Assembly: GCF_002796605.1 (NCBI RefSeq) | Contig: NZ_CP024923.1 | Location: 1,240,001-1,304,000, forward strand | Source: Sphingomonas psychrotolerans | GTDB taxonomy: Bacteria > Pseudomonadota > Alphaproteobacteria > Sphingomonadales > Sphingomonadaceae | Reading direction: 5' to 3' | DNA length: 64,000 nt | In this document: piece after piece, positions 8,929 through 19,400 of the stretch | How positions within the stretch are numbered: the stretch's first letter is position 1 | Layout: each line of letters opens with the position of its first letter | The notes under the pieces: model-generated | Database searches by the model: none | What the model saw: the letters and a program-made list of their open reading frames with translations, nothing else | Told to the model about the DNA's origin: nothing | Made by a program: the position numbers and the translations under genes

Positions 8929-9831
8929 ATGGCGCCGCCACGCAACCGGCGCCCCGGGTTTTCGCGGCGGGCGCAATACGGACGGTTCATCGGCTATGTC
9001 GGCGCCGCCGGCGGTGCGCTGTTCGGCGCAGTGCTGCTGCTGCTGTCGACGTTCAATCCGCCTGCATTCGCGGCGGTACGCTCGGTGTTCTCCGAGATCA
9101 CCACTCCGGTTGCCTCGGGTTTCCATTGGGTGCGTCGCAGCCTTTCGGGCATTCCCGACGGAATCGGCAGCTATTTCGCCGTGCATGGCGAAAATGCCCG
9201 GCTGAAGAAGCAGCTCGCAAAGGACGCACTGACGGTATCGCGCGCGCAGACGCTCGAGCAGGAAAATCGCCGGCTGCGCGAGCTGGTCAAATTGCGCGAC
9301 GTGACCACCGACGCGATCGTCGCGGCCCGGCTGGTCAACAGCTCGTCATCGAGCACGCGACGTTATGCGACTCTCAATGCCGGCGCTTGGCAGGGCGTCA
9401 AGCGCGGTCAGCCGGTGCGCGACCCCTCGGGGCTGATCGGCCAGGTCATCGAAACCAGCCCCAACAGCGCGCGCGTGCTGCTGCTGGTCGACCCGGAGAG
9501 CATCGTGCCGGTGCGCCGCGTGCGCGACGGACTTCCGGCGATCGTCTCGGGCCGCGGTGATGGGTTGCTCGATATCCGCTCGGCGAGCGTCTCCACGATG
9601 GGATTCCGCGTCGGCGACGTCTTCGTGACTTCGGGCACCGGCGGTGTCTTTTCGCCCAACATCGTCGTTGGGCGCGTCATCCGCACCCAGGGCGATATCG
9701 CCGTCGCCCAGCCTGCCGCCAACCCCGACGGGCTCGATTTCGCGCTTGTCCAGCAAACCTTCCTGCCCGAACCGACGCCGACGCCTGCCCCCTCTCCTTC
9801 CCCGACCGCCCAGCCCAGGGCCACGCCGTGA
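8929..9831 (+). CDS. mreC: Rod shape-determining protein MreC
   Basis: MreC is a periplasmic scaffold anchored by one N-terminal helix (about residues 22-45) that links MreB to the wall enzymes. After the helix comes a coiled coil (AVHGENARLKKQLAKDAL onwards, about 85-125) and a two-lobed beta domain with the family pattern AWQGVKRGQPVRDPSGLIGQ and DVFVTSGTGGVFSPNI. The C-terminus is a Pro/Thr-rich tail from about 280. Length is 300 residues, normal for alphaproteobacteria. The stop codon overlaps the mreD start. Confidence 0.96.
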   Translation: MAPPRNRRPGFSRRAQYGRFIGYVGAAGGALFGAVLLLLSTFNPPAFAAVRSVFSEITTPVASGFHWVRRSLSGIPDGIGSYFAVHGENARLKKQLAKDALTVSRAQTLEQENRRLRELVKLRDVTTDAIVAARLVNSSSSSTRRYATLNAGAWQGVKRGQPVRDPSGLIGQVIETSPNSARVLLLVDPESIVPVRRVRDGLPAIVSGRGDGLLDIRSASVSTMGFRVGDVFVTSGTGGVFSPNIVVGRVIRTQGDIAVAQPAANPDGLDFALVQQTFLPEPTPTPAPSPSPTAQPRATP

Positions 9832-10340
9832 GCCCGGTCGAATTCATCCCGATGGGCCAGACCGAGAAGCCGCCGCGGGCGGTGTGGCTCGCGCCGGTCT
9901 CGGTGATGCTGGGTTCGCTGATGACCTTGCTCCCGGTCGTCGCGGTGGTGCCGTTCCTGCCGCCCTTCGGACTGATGGTGCTGCTCGGCTGGCGGATGCT
10001 GCGCGGCGATTCGATGCGCGTCTGGGTGCCGGTCCTGCTCGGCTTCTTCGACGACATGGTGAGCGGCCAGCCTCTGGGCTCGGCGATGCTGCTGTGGACG
10101 ATATGCGTGCTGGCGATCGACGTGCTAGATACGCGGCTGGTATGGCGCGATTTCTGGCAGGACTGGCTGATCGCTTCCGGCGCCATCGGCTTCTGCCTGA
10201 TCGCCGGACGCCTCGTCGCCTCGCCGTTCGGCGCGCATGTCGACACTGCGCTGCTGCTTCAGGCGCTGGCATCGGCGGCATTGTTCCCGCTGATCTACCG
10301 GCTCTGCGCATGGTTCGACCGCGATGTGAGGAAGCATTGA
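9828..10340 (+). CDS. mreD: Rod shape-determining protein MreD
   Basis: MreD is an inner-membrane protein of the elongasome. The 170-residue product has five or so hydrophobic segments and no other domain, which fits the family. It starts at a GTG that overlaps the mreC stop by four bases (GTGA), implying translational coupling. The next gene starts one base after its stop codon. The identity rests partly on the invariant mreB-C-D order. Confidence 0.92.
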   Translation: MSPVEFIPMGQTEKPPRAVWLAPVSVMLGSLMTLLPVVAVVPFLPPFGLMVLLGWRMLRGDSMRVWVPVLLGFFDDMVSGQPLGSAMLLWTICVLAIDVLDTRLVWRDFWQDWLIASGAIGFCLIAGRLVASPFGAHVDTALLLQALASAALFPLIYRLCAWFDRDVRKH

Positions 10341-10341
10341 G

Positions 10342-12378
10342 GTGCTGAAAGTCACCGAAGCGTCGCAGACCTACAGCTTCTCGCGGCGTGCCTTGCTGAT
10401 GGGTGGCGGCCAGGCCGTGGTCGCGCTGGTGCTCGCGGGCCGGATGACGTGGCTCTCGGTGTTCGAGAACGAGCGCTACAAGATGATGGCCGAGGACAAT
10501 CGGGTGAGCCTGACGCTCAGCCCGCCGCGCCGCGGCTGGATCGTCGACCGCAACGGCCAACCGCTCGCCAACAACCGCACCGATTTCCGCGTCGATCTGA
10601 TCCCGGATCGACTGGAGAGGCGCGAGGAGACGCTCGCCGCGCTTCGGCAAATGCTGGGCCTCACGCCCGAGGACATGGCGCGCATCGGCACCGATCTGAA
10701 GCGCGCGCAAGGCTTCCAGCCGGTTCAGGTCAAAGAGAGCCTCGACTGGGAGCGCTACGCCATGGTGCTCGTTCGGCTGCCCGAGCTGCCGGGCGTCCAG
10801 GCGACGCAGGGCTTCACCCGCAACTATCCGCTCGGTGCCGGGGTCGGCCATCTGATCGGCTATGTCGGCGCTGCGTCGGCCGAGCAGTATAAGGAAACCA
10901 AAGACCCGCTGATGGTCACGCCGGGCTTCAAGATGGGCAAGGACGGGCTCGAGAAGACACTCGAGGCCCGGCTCCGTGGCGAGCCCGGTGCCAAGCGCGT
11001 CGAGGTCACTGCGCGCGGCAAGCTGGTGCGTGAGCTCGCGACGCGTCCCGACGTGCCAGGCAAGACCGTCAAGCTCACCATCGACGCGGGGCTGCAGGAA
11101 TATTGCGCGCGCCGGCTCGCCGACAATTCGGGCTCGATCGTCGTGCTCGATTGCATCACCGGCGACGTGCTCGCGATGGTCTCGATGCCCGGCTACGATC
11201 CCAACAGCTTCTCCGACGGGATCAGCCAGAGCGAGTGGAAAATGCTCTCGGGCGACGATCACGTGCCGCTGATGAACAAGGTGCTGCAGGGGCTCTATCC
11301 ACCCGGTTCGACGGTCAAGCCGATGCATGCACTGGCGGTGCTGCGCGCTGGTATCTCACCGAATGCGACGGTCAATTGCACCGGCGCGCTTCAGGTGGGG
11401 CGCCGCGCCTTTCACTGCCACAGCCGGCGCGGCCATGGGGCGGTCAACATGGAACGCGCGGTGGCGCAGAGCTGCGACATCTATTTCTATTCGATGGCGC
11501 GCGAGCTCGGTTACGATGCCTTCGCGCCGACGGTGCGCGAGATGGGCCTCGGGCAGCGTTTCGATTTGCCCTATACCAGCCAGCGCTTCGGCACCGTCCC
11601 CGACAGTGCGTGGAAAGAGAAGAAGTACAAGCAGCCCTGGACCATCGCCGACTCGGTCAATGCGTCGATCGGGCAGGGCTACGTCCTCGCCAATCCGCTC
11701 CAGCTGGCGGTGATGGCGGCACGGATGGCGCAGGGCCGCGCGATCGTGCCACGGCTGCTGCTCGACGGGCCGCACCAACCGGCCCCCTCGCTCGGAATCG
11801 ATCCGCAGCACATCCAGACGGTGCGCCAGTGCATGTGGGCCGTGATCAACGGCGGAGGTACCGCGGGCAAGGCGCGATTGCCGATCCCCGGAATCGAGCT
11901 CGCCGGCAAGACCGGTACCGCACAGGTCCGCGCAATCACCGCAGCCGAGCGCCGCTCGGGCGTGCTCGGCAATGCGTCGCTGCCGTTCAAGCTGCGCGAC
12001 CATACGCTGTTCGTGTGCTTCGCGCCCTGGGACAATCCGCGCTATGCCGCGTCGATCGTGCTGGAGCACCATGGTCATATCAACCCGCTGACCGACGTGT
12101 CGCCCACCGCGCGCGACATCATGACCTTCCTGTTCGATCGCGAGAAGGCGATGGCGACGTTGCACGAACTCGAGAAAGGCTGGGGCGGCACCTATAGCGA
12201 GCGGCTGGCGCGGAAGAGCGAGGCGTTCAAGGCCGCGCAGGCGGCAGCGAAGGCCGCCCCGCCGCCGCCGGTTCCCGAGGATGCCGAAGCGGCGGCGAGC
12301 AATGTCGTTTCCGAGGCCGCCAATGCCACCGTGCCGGTCGGCGACGTGGCCGGACGCGATGAGGATCGCGCCGAATGA
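10342..12378 (+). CDS. mrdA: Penicillin-binding protein 2 (transpeptidase)
   Basis: PBP2 cross-links peptidoglycan during cell elongation, working with the RodA glycosyltransferase. The 678-residue protein has one N-terminal transmembrane helix (about 16-38), a pedestal domain from NRVSLTLSPPRRGWIVDRNG, and a transpeptidase domain with all three motifs: SxxK in PPGSTVKPMHAL, SCD in VAQSCDIYFYS and KTG in LAGKTGTAQV. The C-terminal 60 residues are Ala/Pro rich and not part of the enzyme. The start is a GTG immediately after mreD. The stop overlaps rodA by four bases. Confidence 0.96.
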   Translation: MLKVTEASQTYSFSRRALLMGGGQAVVALVLAGRMTWLSVFENERYKMMAEDNRVSLTLSPPRRGWIVDRNGQPLANNRTDFRVDLIPDRLERREETLAALRQMLGLTPEDMARIGTDLKRAQGFQPVQVKESLDWERYAMVLVRLPELPGVQATQGFTRNYPLGAGVGHLIGYVGAASAEQYKETKDPLMVTPGFKMGKDGLEKTLEARLRGEPGAKRVEVTARGKLVRELATRPDVPGKTVKLTIDAGLQEYCARRLADNSGSIVVLDCITGDVLAMVSMPGYDPNSFSDGISQSEWKMLSGDDHVPLMNKVLQGLYPPGSTVKPMHALAVLRAGISPNATVNCTGALQVGRRAFHCHSRRGHGAVNMERAVAQSCDIYFYSMARELGYDAFAPTVREMGLGQRFDLPYTSQRFGTVPDSAWKEKKYKQPWTIADSVNASIGQGYVLANPLQLAVMAARMAQGRAIVPRLLLDGPHQPAPSLGIDPQHIQTVRQCMWAVINGGGTAGKARLPIPGIELAGKTGTAQVRAITAAERRSGVLGNASLPFKLRDHTLFVCFAPWDNPRYAASIVLEHHGHINPLTDVSPTARDIMTFLFDREKAMATLHELEKGWGGTYSERLARKSEAFKAAQAAAKAAPPPPVPEDAEAAASNVVSEAANATVPVGDVAGRDEDRAE

Positions 12379-13493
12379 GCAAGATCGGCCCCGGCATGGT
12401 CCCTGCCCCCCTGGCGCAATTGCCGTGGAAAGTGCTGCTGCTCGTCCTCGCCATCGGCTGCTTCGGACTGGTCGTGCTCTATTCTGCCGCGGGCGGCAGC
12501 CTCTACCCCTGGGCTTTTTCGCAGGGGACGAAGTTCTTCGTCTTCTTCGGGATGGCAATCGCGCTGTCGCGGGTTCCAGAGGGATGGTGGGCGCATGCCA
12601 CCTTCCCGCTTTATGGCGTCATTCTGCTGATGCTGATCGGAGTCGAGGCGCTCGGCGCGGTCGCGGGGGGCAGCCAGCGCTGGCTCGACCTCGGAATCAT
12701 CCGGCTCCAGCCTTCCGAGTTGATGAAGCCGATCATCGTGTTGACCATGGCGCGCTTCTACGAGATCCTGCCGGCCAGCGAGATCCGCAAGTTCGGGGCG
12801 CTCTGGCCAGGGGCAGTGCTGATCGGGCTGCCCGCCGCTCTGGTGATGCTCCAGCCCGATCTCGGTACCGCGTTGATGATCGCTGGCGGCGGCGTCGCGG
12901 TGATGTTCCTCTCGGGCATTCCGCTGCGGCTGTTCATCGGCGGCGGGCTGGCGCTGGCGGCGGCCATCCCGCTCGTCGTCAACTTCGTGCTCCACGACTA
13001 TCAGCGTAACCGGGTGCTGGTGTTCCTGAGCCCGGAAAGCGATCCGCTCGGCACCGGCTATCACATCAGCCAGTCAAAGATCGCCATCGGATCGGGTGGC
13101 ATCTTCGGCAAGGGTTTCCTCAACGGCACTCAGAGCCATCTCGACTATCTACCTGAAGGGCATACCGATTTCGCCCTCGCGACGATGATGGAAGAATGGG
13201 GGCTGATGGGCGGCCTGTTCGTCATCATCGCGTTCGGCTGCCTGATCGGCTGGGGGATCGGCGTGAGCATGCGCGCCAAGACCCGCTTCGGCCGGCTGAC
13301 CGCCGCCGGCCTCTCGGCGACGATCTTCTTCTATTCCTCGATCAACATGCTGATGGTGATGGGCCTCGCCCCGGTGGTCGGTATTCCGCTGCCGCTGATC
13401 AGCTTCGGCGGCACCGCGCAGATGACCTTTATGATCTGTTTCGGCATCCTGATGTCGATCGATCGCGAGAGCCGGCGCAAGCAACGCTGGTAG
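12375..13493 (+). CDS. rodA: Peptidoglycan glycosyltransferase RodA
   Basis: RodA is the SEDS-family polymerase of lipid II in the elongation machinery. The 372-residue protein has about ten transmembrane segments and the SEDS landmarks: GGSQRWLDLGIIRLQPSELMK, LQPDLGTALMI, the loop from YQRNRVLVFLSPESDPLG to GHTDFALATMMEEWG, and GIPLPLISFGGT near the end. It overlaps mrdA by ATGA. It closes the operon and is followed by tRNA-Lys. The GHTDF aspartate is in the region of the catalytic acid known for the family. Confidence 0.96.
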   Translation: MSKIGPGMVPAPLAQLPWKVLLLVLAIGCFGLVVLYSAAGGSLYPWAFSQGTKFFVFFGMAIALSRVPEGWWAHATFPLYGVILLMLIGVEALGAVAGGSQRWLDLGIIRLQPSELMKPIIVLTMARFYEILPASEIRKFGALWPGAVLIGLPAALVMLQPDLGTALMIAGGGVAVMFLSGIPLRLFIGGGLALAAAIPLVVNFVLHDYQRNRVLVFLSPESDPLGTGYHISQSKIAIGSGGIFGKGFLNGTQSHLDYLPEGHTDFALATMMEEWGLMGGLFVIIAFGCLIGWGIGVSMRAKTRFGRLTAAGLSATIFFYSSINMLMVMGLAPVVGIPLPLISFGGTAQMTFMICFGILMSIDRESRRKQRW

Positions 13494-13603
13494 CAATTGT
13501 GGAAAAGGCGCATTTTAGGGTTTGCAATGCGCGCAAGCTTTGCTAACCGCGCCCCTCCAAACGCGGCGGCGCACTCACCAAGAGCGCCGGAAACGCCCGG
13601 AAT

Positions 13604-13679
<76 letters not shown>

Positions 13680-14201
13680 TTTTTTTCATAAATTTCAAGA
13701 TCTTAGCTCCCCAGCAGCACGGGCGCTGGCAGCGGGATTTTGTGCTAGGTAACATCCTAGGTAACAACTCACCGCGAGATTTTTGTTCGCATCGTTGCAA
13801 GCTCAACAGCGCTCGGGACGTCCCAGAGTGAAGTTCGGGCGAGCTGCCGATAGCCAGCAATCCATGGTGACGGCTCGTGGGCCGTTCGCGGTCAGACAGC
13901 TTGCAGGATCCGAGTGCGTCATAGTTGCCGTTGCAGCACCCACCCTCTCGAATGGCCGCTAACGCCCCCCAAAGTCCGCCGTTCAGCACGTTCACCGCGG
14001 AGGAGGCGGTCGTTCGTTCATGCAGCGAGAGAACGCCGCTAAGCCCGGATTGCTGACATCAGATTTCCTGTCGGACTGCCTGGCCGTTGCCCATCGGGCC
14101 TTCTGGCTTGTCCTCTTGAACGTCACCAGCGGCTTGCCCGTCAGCCGCTGGGTTGCGCCAATGAAGGCGCTGCAGGTCGTCGGGCTCAGGCATCGCAGGG
14201 C
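13680..14201. other. Gene-free stretch after tRNA-Lys
   Basis: I see no convincing gene. The AT-rich start (TTTTTTCATAAATTTC) is a possible tRNA terminator region. A frame that ends within the tRNA on the other strand is an artefact of the tRNA sequence. Confidence 0.6.
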
Positions 14202-15263
14202 TCACGGAATCAGATGGTCAGCCCGCAGCCGTTCGAACAGGGCGAAGAAGGCATCGTCGGTCGGCTGGTATCCGGTAAAGCCGAGCCGTCGGCTCTTCGA
14301 CATGTCCGTGACAACCTCGATCGGCCGGCCAAGATCAGCGTCGGTGTGCCAGGCGGACGCAAGGCGGCCGAGGTCCGGCTCGGCCAGGCCATCGCGCGTT
14401 GCGATCTCGCGCCACAAATCGCCGTCCTCCGCCATCTGCTGTTCCAACGGTCGCACCGTGCCGTCGAACGCAGCCGCCTCCACGCCGAACCATTCGGCGA
14501 TGCGGCTCCACATCCACTGCCAGCGAAAGATGTCGCCGTTGACGACATTGAACGCCTGATCGTGCGCGGCTTCCGATTCCACGGCCCAAAGCATGTGTCG
14601 AGCAAGCTGGCGCGCGTCGGTCATGTCGGTCAGCCCCGACCATTGCGCGGCGGAGCCGGGAAAGGTGAAGGGTCGCCCCGTCTCGCGACACAAGGTGGCG
14701 TACACGGCCAACGTCGTGCCCATGTTCATCGCATTGCCGACGGCGCGCCCGATCACCGTGTGCGGGCGGTGCACGCTCCAGGTGAAGCCGTCGCGCTCGG
14801 CAGCGGCGAACACCTCGTCCTCCTGGGCGTAGTAGAAGTTCTCGATGTCGAGGCGGCCCTGCTCCTCCCGGAACGGCGTCTGCGGCAGCCTGCCCTTTCC
14901 ATATGCCTCGAACGGCCCGAGATAATGCTTGAGGCCGGTGACCAGCGCCACGTGGCGCGGCGTTGTCGGCTTGGGAAGGCCGTCCAGCAGGTTGCGCACC
15001 ATCGCCGAATTGACGCGGATGTTCTCCGCTTCGCTATCCTGCCGCAGCCACGTCGTGATGAACACGGCGTCCGGATTCAGATCGCGTAGCGCGACCGCGG
15101 TCGCGGCCGCGTCCTGCAGATCTGCGGCTATGGGCTGCACGCCCACCGGCCCCGTCGGCCGCCGCGCGAGGCCGTGCACCGTCCAGCCCTGCTCCACCAG
15201 AAGGGTAGCCATCGCGCTGCCGACGATCCCACTCGCGCCCACCACCAATGCCGTTCGTGCCAT
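14202..15263 (-). CDS. SDR-family reductase of the PRISE (5-beta-reductase-like) type
   Basis: This 353-residue cytoplasmic enzyme starts with the NADP-binding motif VVGASGIVGSAM. It has VALVTGLKHYLGPF near 105-118 and NFYYAQED near 142-149, matching the NFYY catalytic motif of the progesterone 5-beta-reductase/iridoid synthase (PRISE) family, whose members reduce activated C=C bonds of enones with NADPH. Length is typical. It is divergently paired with an HxlR-type regulator 91 bases away, which probably controls it in response to an electrophile or quinone. The natural substrate cannot be told. Confidence 0.82.
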   Translation of the reverse strand: MARTALVVGASGIVGSAMATLLVEQGWTVHGLARRPTGPVGVQPIAADLQDAAATAVALRDLNPDAVFITTWLRQDSEAENIRVNSAMVRNLLDGLPKPTTPRHVALVTGLKHYLGPFEAYGKGRLPQTPFREEQGRLDIENFYYAQEDEVFAAAERDGFTWSVHRPHTVIGRAVGNAMNMGTTLAVYATLCRETGRPFTFPGSAAQWSGLTDMTDARQLARHMLWAVESEAAHDQAFNVVNGDIFRWQWMWSRIAEWFGVEAAAFDGTVRPLEQQMAEDGDLWREIATRDGLAEPDLGRLASAWHTDADLGRPIEVVTDMSKSRRLGFTGYQPTDDAFFALFERLRADHLIP

Positions 15264-15354
15264 GAATGCCTCCTTGTCATCACACAGCTAGGCACGGGCG
15301 CGCGGCACTTCTAGACGGCACCATTCACGCCCCCAGGCACCAGGAGGTAACCAC

Positions 15355-15735
15355 ATGGAGGCCGGAACGCCGGAGGAGGAATGGCGGGAGGATTGCGCGC
15401 CGCGCCGCGTGCTGGAGCTGTTCTCGACCAAGTGGACCAGCATGCTGCTGCACACGCTCCACGCCCGCCACGGCGGCGTCGCGCGCACCGGCGTGCTCCA
15501 GCGCAGCTTGACCGGCATCTCGAAAAAGATGCTGACGCAGACCGTCCGGGACATGGAGGCAAGCGGGCTGCTGAGCCGCCACGTTCAAAGCACCATGCCG
15601 CCGATCGTCGAATACCGCCTGACCGAGCTGGGGCGACGTTTCGTGGAGCCGGTCGAGCTGCTCTACGACTGGGGCCGTGCCAATTCGGACGCCCTGGATC
15701 AGTTGGAGCCTCGCGCTGGGTCACGGCGAGCATAG
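15355..15735 (+). CDS. HxlR-family transcriptional regulator
   Basis: This 126-residue winged-helix protein has the HxlR layout: a cysteine in the opening segment (EDCAPRRVLELFSTKWTSML), then the recognition region LTGISKKMLTQTVRDMEASG and the wing with IVEYRLTELG. HxlR proteins are dimeric and often respond to aldehydes, quinones or other electrophiles through that cysteine. A strong AGGAGG ribosome-binding site precedes the ATG. It faces away from the PRISE-type reductase, whose promoter it likely shares. A second HxlR/oxidoreductase pair lies 8.5 kb to the right. Confidence 0.9.
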   Translation: MEAGTPEEEWREDCAPRRVLELFSTKWTSMLLHTLHARHGGVARTGVLQRSLTGISKKMLTQTVRDMEASGLLSRHVQSTMPPIVEYRLTELGRRFVEPVELLYDWGRANSDALDQLEPRAGSRRA

Positions 15736-15755
15736 CTGGACCACCCAAAGACTGG

Positions 15756-15990
15756 CTAATCGATCTTTCCGGAACGCAGACCGATCGCCGGGACATGTGC
15801 ATTGTCCCCTCTCCTCGTAACCAGCACATCATGCAGACGGAGGTGCCCGGCGGCGTGCCGCGCAGTTTCCACGTCTTCCACTTCGAGGCAGACTGATATG
15901 AGGCGCGTCGGGTCCTGGTGGATCGCTGCATCAGCGAGACCCATCGAGGTCTCGTCGCCGACGATCATGAATCGCCTGACAATCTGCAGC
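15756..15990 (-). pseudogene. Possible fragment of a siderophore-interacting FAD-binding protein
   Basis: The frame reads RRFMIVGDETSMGLADAA and then VCLEVEDVETARHAAGHL, which loosely recalls the C-terminal half of siderophore-interacting proteins (GDETA...EV pattern). There is no N-terminal flavin domain and no suitable start. If real, it is a remnant. It is wedged between the HxlR gene and the Sel1-repeat gene. Confidence 0.25.
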
Positions 15991-15997
15991 CCGATAG

Positions 15998-16498
15998 TCA
16001 ATCGTCGAGCCATAGCCTGTACGGAGGGGAGATAGCTCGCTCTTCCTGCTCCGCCCGCGTTTGCCAAGCTTCTGCGAGAGCAGGGTCATGCGGTATGGTG
16101 GCGCCCTCGGAATAATACTGTGATACCTGACTGCACGCACCCTGACTGCCAAGCAGCGCTGCTCTCATGTAAAGCGAGAATGCCTTTAAGTCATCAACTT
16201 CTACGCATTTGCCACAGTCATAGGCGAAGGCAAGATCGAATATTGCTTCCGCAATGAAACTATTCTCAATTTCACGAAGCATAGCGAAACCCGCCTCTTC
16301 GTTTTTCTCAGTTATGTCGTTACCATGCAGATACCAACTCGCTAGTGCGTAGGTTGCTCGTTCATCCCCATTTTTATGAGCTTTTCTTAGGAGTTCTCTC
16401 GCTTGGTAAAGTTCCTGTGGATCGGAGCGGCTAAGGTCCAGCGCCGTCCTATATTCGCCTTGTTTGGGCGCTACATTTTCGTCCGCTGTGATAGTCAT
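15998..16498 (-). CDS. Sel1-repeat protein, candidate immunity partner of the Rhs-type protein
   Basis: The 166-residue product has no signal peptide and consists of about three Sel1/TPR-like helical repeats: ERATYALASWYLHGND, AEAIFDLAFAYDCGKCVEVDD and GACSQVSQYYSEGATIPHDP. Sel1 repeats mediate protein contacts. Its ATG overlaps the stop codon of the large Rhs-type gene by four bases (ATGA), so the two are translationally coupled. A small gene directly behind a polymorphic-toxin-like gene is the usual place for an immunity gene, which is the basis for the suggestion. The DNA is noticeably more AT-rich than the flanking genes, a sign of recent acquisition. Confidence 0.8.
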   Translation of the reverse strand: MTITADENVAPKQGEYRTALDLSRSDPQELYQARELLRKAHKNGDERATYALASWYLHGNDITEKNEEAGFAMLREIENSFIAEAIFDLAFAYDCGKCVEVDDLKAFSLYMRAALLGSQGACSQVSQYYSEGATIPHDPALAEAWQTRAEQEERAISPPYRLWLDD

Positions 16499-19400
16499 AG
16501 GATTTCATCCATCTCCAGAACGTCATTACCATTAGTATCAATCAAGCCACAAGTCACTGGGGCGAGCAGGCACATCACCAACAGCGGTCCAATCACTAGT
16601 TTTTTTGGCGGCCAAGATCCTCCTGGCCAATTCTTGGGCCGCTTCCGGGGAAAGCGATGTTTGCGATCAGCTCCAGTAACATCCCTGTCGGCCTTCCGCC
16701 GGGCATTGGCCTCTTCATGCTTGTTTCTAGTGGAGGGGCGCGCGTTTTTTGTGTGCTCCCCATCATCATCTTGCGACGATATACCTGGAAGGGTCACTGC
16801 CGGTGGCAGTGGCGGCGGCGGCGGAGGCCGCGTTCCCACAACCACAATTTCTTCGCCGCCATTATCGTCATCATTCTTCTCGGCCGCCGCGGCAGCCTTT
16901 TTCTCGATCCTCGCTTGGTCGCCCCCGCCAACCCCACCGGCGGCCCCGCCAAAACCGGGGCTGACAGGGCGCGGTAGTTTGGTAGGAGGTCTGTGGCCGG
17001 TCACCACAATCTCGTCACAGCGCGCAACGCACAACCCACTTGGATCACGGTTGTTGACGGGATCACTACCGACATAATTGTACAGGTTGAGCCCGTCGCC
17101 GTAGCCGATCGGGTCGGTCTGCATGAACCGCCCCAGCGTCGGCGAGTAGATACGGGCTTTGTAATAATACATGCCGAGTTCCGGCAACCAAGCCTGCCCG
17201 GTATACTGGAAGCGGCCGATATTGGTTGAAGCGGGAATGCCGTATTCGTCGTAGCGATTGACGCCGATCACGTCGCCCGAGCCGTCACTCACCGCCACCA
17301 CCGAACCGCGCTCGTCGGCGTGTAGCCAGCGCCGGTCGCCGGTGCCTGAGCCTTCGTACCAGACGACGGGTTCATCGACGCCAGGGCCGGGTACGTAGCG
17401 CCGCGAGATGCTCCAGTTCGCAGCGTTGATCTCCGAGATCATCTGGCTGCCCGACCAGGCGAAGCGCGTGTCGACCCCGGCACCGGTATAGAGTTGCAGC
17501 AACTGGCCCCCAAGGGGTTCATAAGCCATCGTCACGCCCGGCGCTGTCGCCATACGATTCTCCACGGTATAGCCGTAGCCAGAGCCGCCCGAGCTGGTCA
17601 GATTGCCGCGCCCGTCATAGCCGAGGCTCGTCGCACCCGCGGTTGTGGTCTGGTTGAGTCCGTTCACCCCATAGTTGCGGTCGACATTATAGTGACCGTT
17701 CCAGGCATAAACATCGTTCGAATGGGTAAGCGAGGTGATCTGACCGGCCGGATTGTAATTGAAACCATGGGTGAAATCGTAGCTGTTGACAGCAAAATCA
17801 TGGGTCAGGGCCGATAGCCGCGATACCGGGTCGTAGGTGTAATTGGTGGTTGTGCCATTGCCACGCGTGGTGCTCGCCCTACGTCCGAGATCGTCATAGA
17901 GATAGATCGCCAGCACGCCCGGGCCTGATGTCGCGCCGTTCTCGCGGATCGCGGTCATCTCGCCCGTGACGTTGTAGTCGTAATCGACATAGAAGCCGTC
18001 GTGCCAGCGCAGCCGCGTCTGCCGGCCAGCCACGTCGTAAGCGTGATAGGTCGTGTCGTTGTAATTCTGTTCGGTCACCATACGCCCAAGCGCGTCATAG
18101 GCGAAGGATGTCACGGTCGAGCCATTGCCGACTGCGCCGGTCAGCCGTCCGAGCAGATCATAGCCATAGCCGAGATCCCAATCGAGATAGGCGGTCCCGG
18201 GCGTGGTCTTGCTCGTCGCCCGATTGAGGAAGTCATAGCCATAGGTGATCGTCTGCCCGTCGCGCAGGCGCCGGCTGGTGACGTTGCTCGCCGCGTCATA
18301 GCCGAGCTGCTCGTAGTCGCTGCCCGAGCTTGCCCCCGCGCCGGCCGTGGTAACCGGATATCGCGTAATCGACAGCCGATCGAAGCCGTCATATTCGTAG
18401 CTGGTAAGATTGTTCTCGCCGTCACGAACGGCCTGCGACAAGCCATTCGGCGTGTAGGTAAAGGCGTCGACGGATGCTTCGGCGGTGCCATAGGCGTCGG
18501 TGCGGCTGGTCACCTCGCTTGCGGCGTTATACCCCTGCCGGACAATCCGATCCGGGCCGTAGCTGCCCGGCGTGGATGCCGTGCAAGCGCCGGGAAGGCT
18601 GCCAAAAACCCCGGGATTCATTCGCGTCGTCACGCAATCGACGCGGCCGATCGCGTCATAGCTATATTGCGTCAGCGCGTACGTCGTGCCCCCGCCGATC
18701 TGGCTGACCTGCGCCATGCGACCGGCGCCGTCGTAGGCGATGCTGCCGGCCTGAAGCTGGACGAAGCCGGGCCAGTCGCCATCGGCCTGGCTGTTGACGA
18801 CGCCTGCCTCGGAAAGCGTGGCCTGCCCGTCGGGATTGTAGGTGATGCGCGTTGCGCGCGGCTTGAGCGCCCCCGCGCCGTCGGGGTCGGGGCTGACCAC
18901 GCCGACGAGCTGGCGATTCTGGTCATAGCGGTAGCGCCAGCTGTCGGCGGTACCGGCAAGCGGACCATCTACGGTATGGAGATTGCCGACATTATCATAG
19001 GAGAGGCTCTGTGTGGCGGCGAGCGCGCCGTCCCCCGAACCGCTCGTCGAGGTGCGCGGGAGCAGGTTGTTGGCCACGCCCGCCGGTCCATAGCCGACCG
19101 TCGTCTTCACCTCGTCGGAAGCGCCGGCGCAGCTCGCGGCGGTCTGACAGGCCGAGACGCCCGTGAGCAGCACATGCGATTGCGGGGATGCGCTGATCGA
19201 AGGACCGCTGACCTTGTAATAGGCTGGCGAGGAGGAATAACTGTACCGCGTCTGCGGCCGGATGGCGCCTGCCGTCGCAGCGGGAGCAGTGACGGTCAGG
19301 ACGCCACCATGGCCGGAATCATAGATATAATCGGTCTGCTGAGCGCGCGCATCGACGACATAATTAGGCTTGTTGCACTTGGCCGGGGCGGCGCAACTTG

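Noticed and set aside
14020..14559. Plus-strand frame of 179 codons
   Set aside because: It lies mostly antisense to the PRISE-type reductase gene, whose motifs and codon use are clear.
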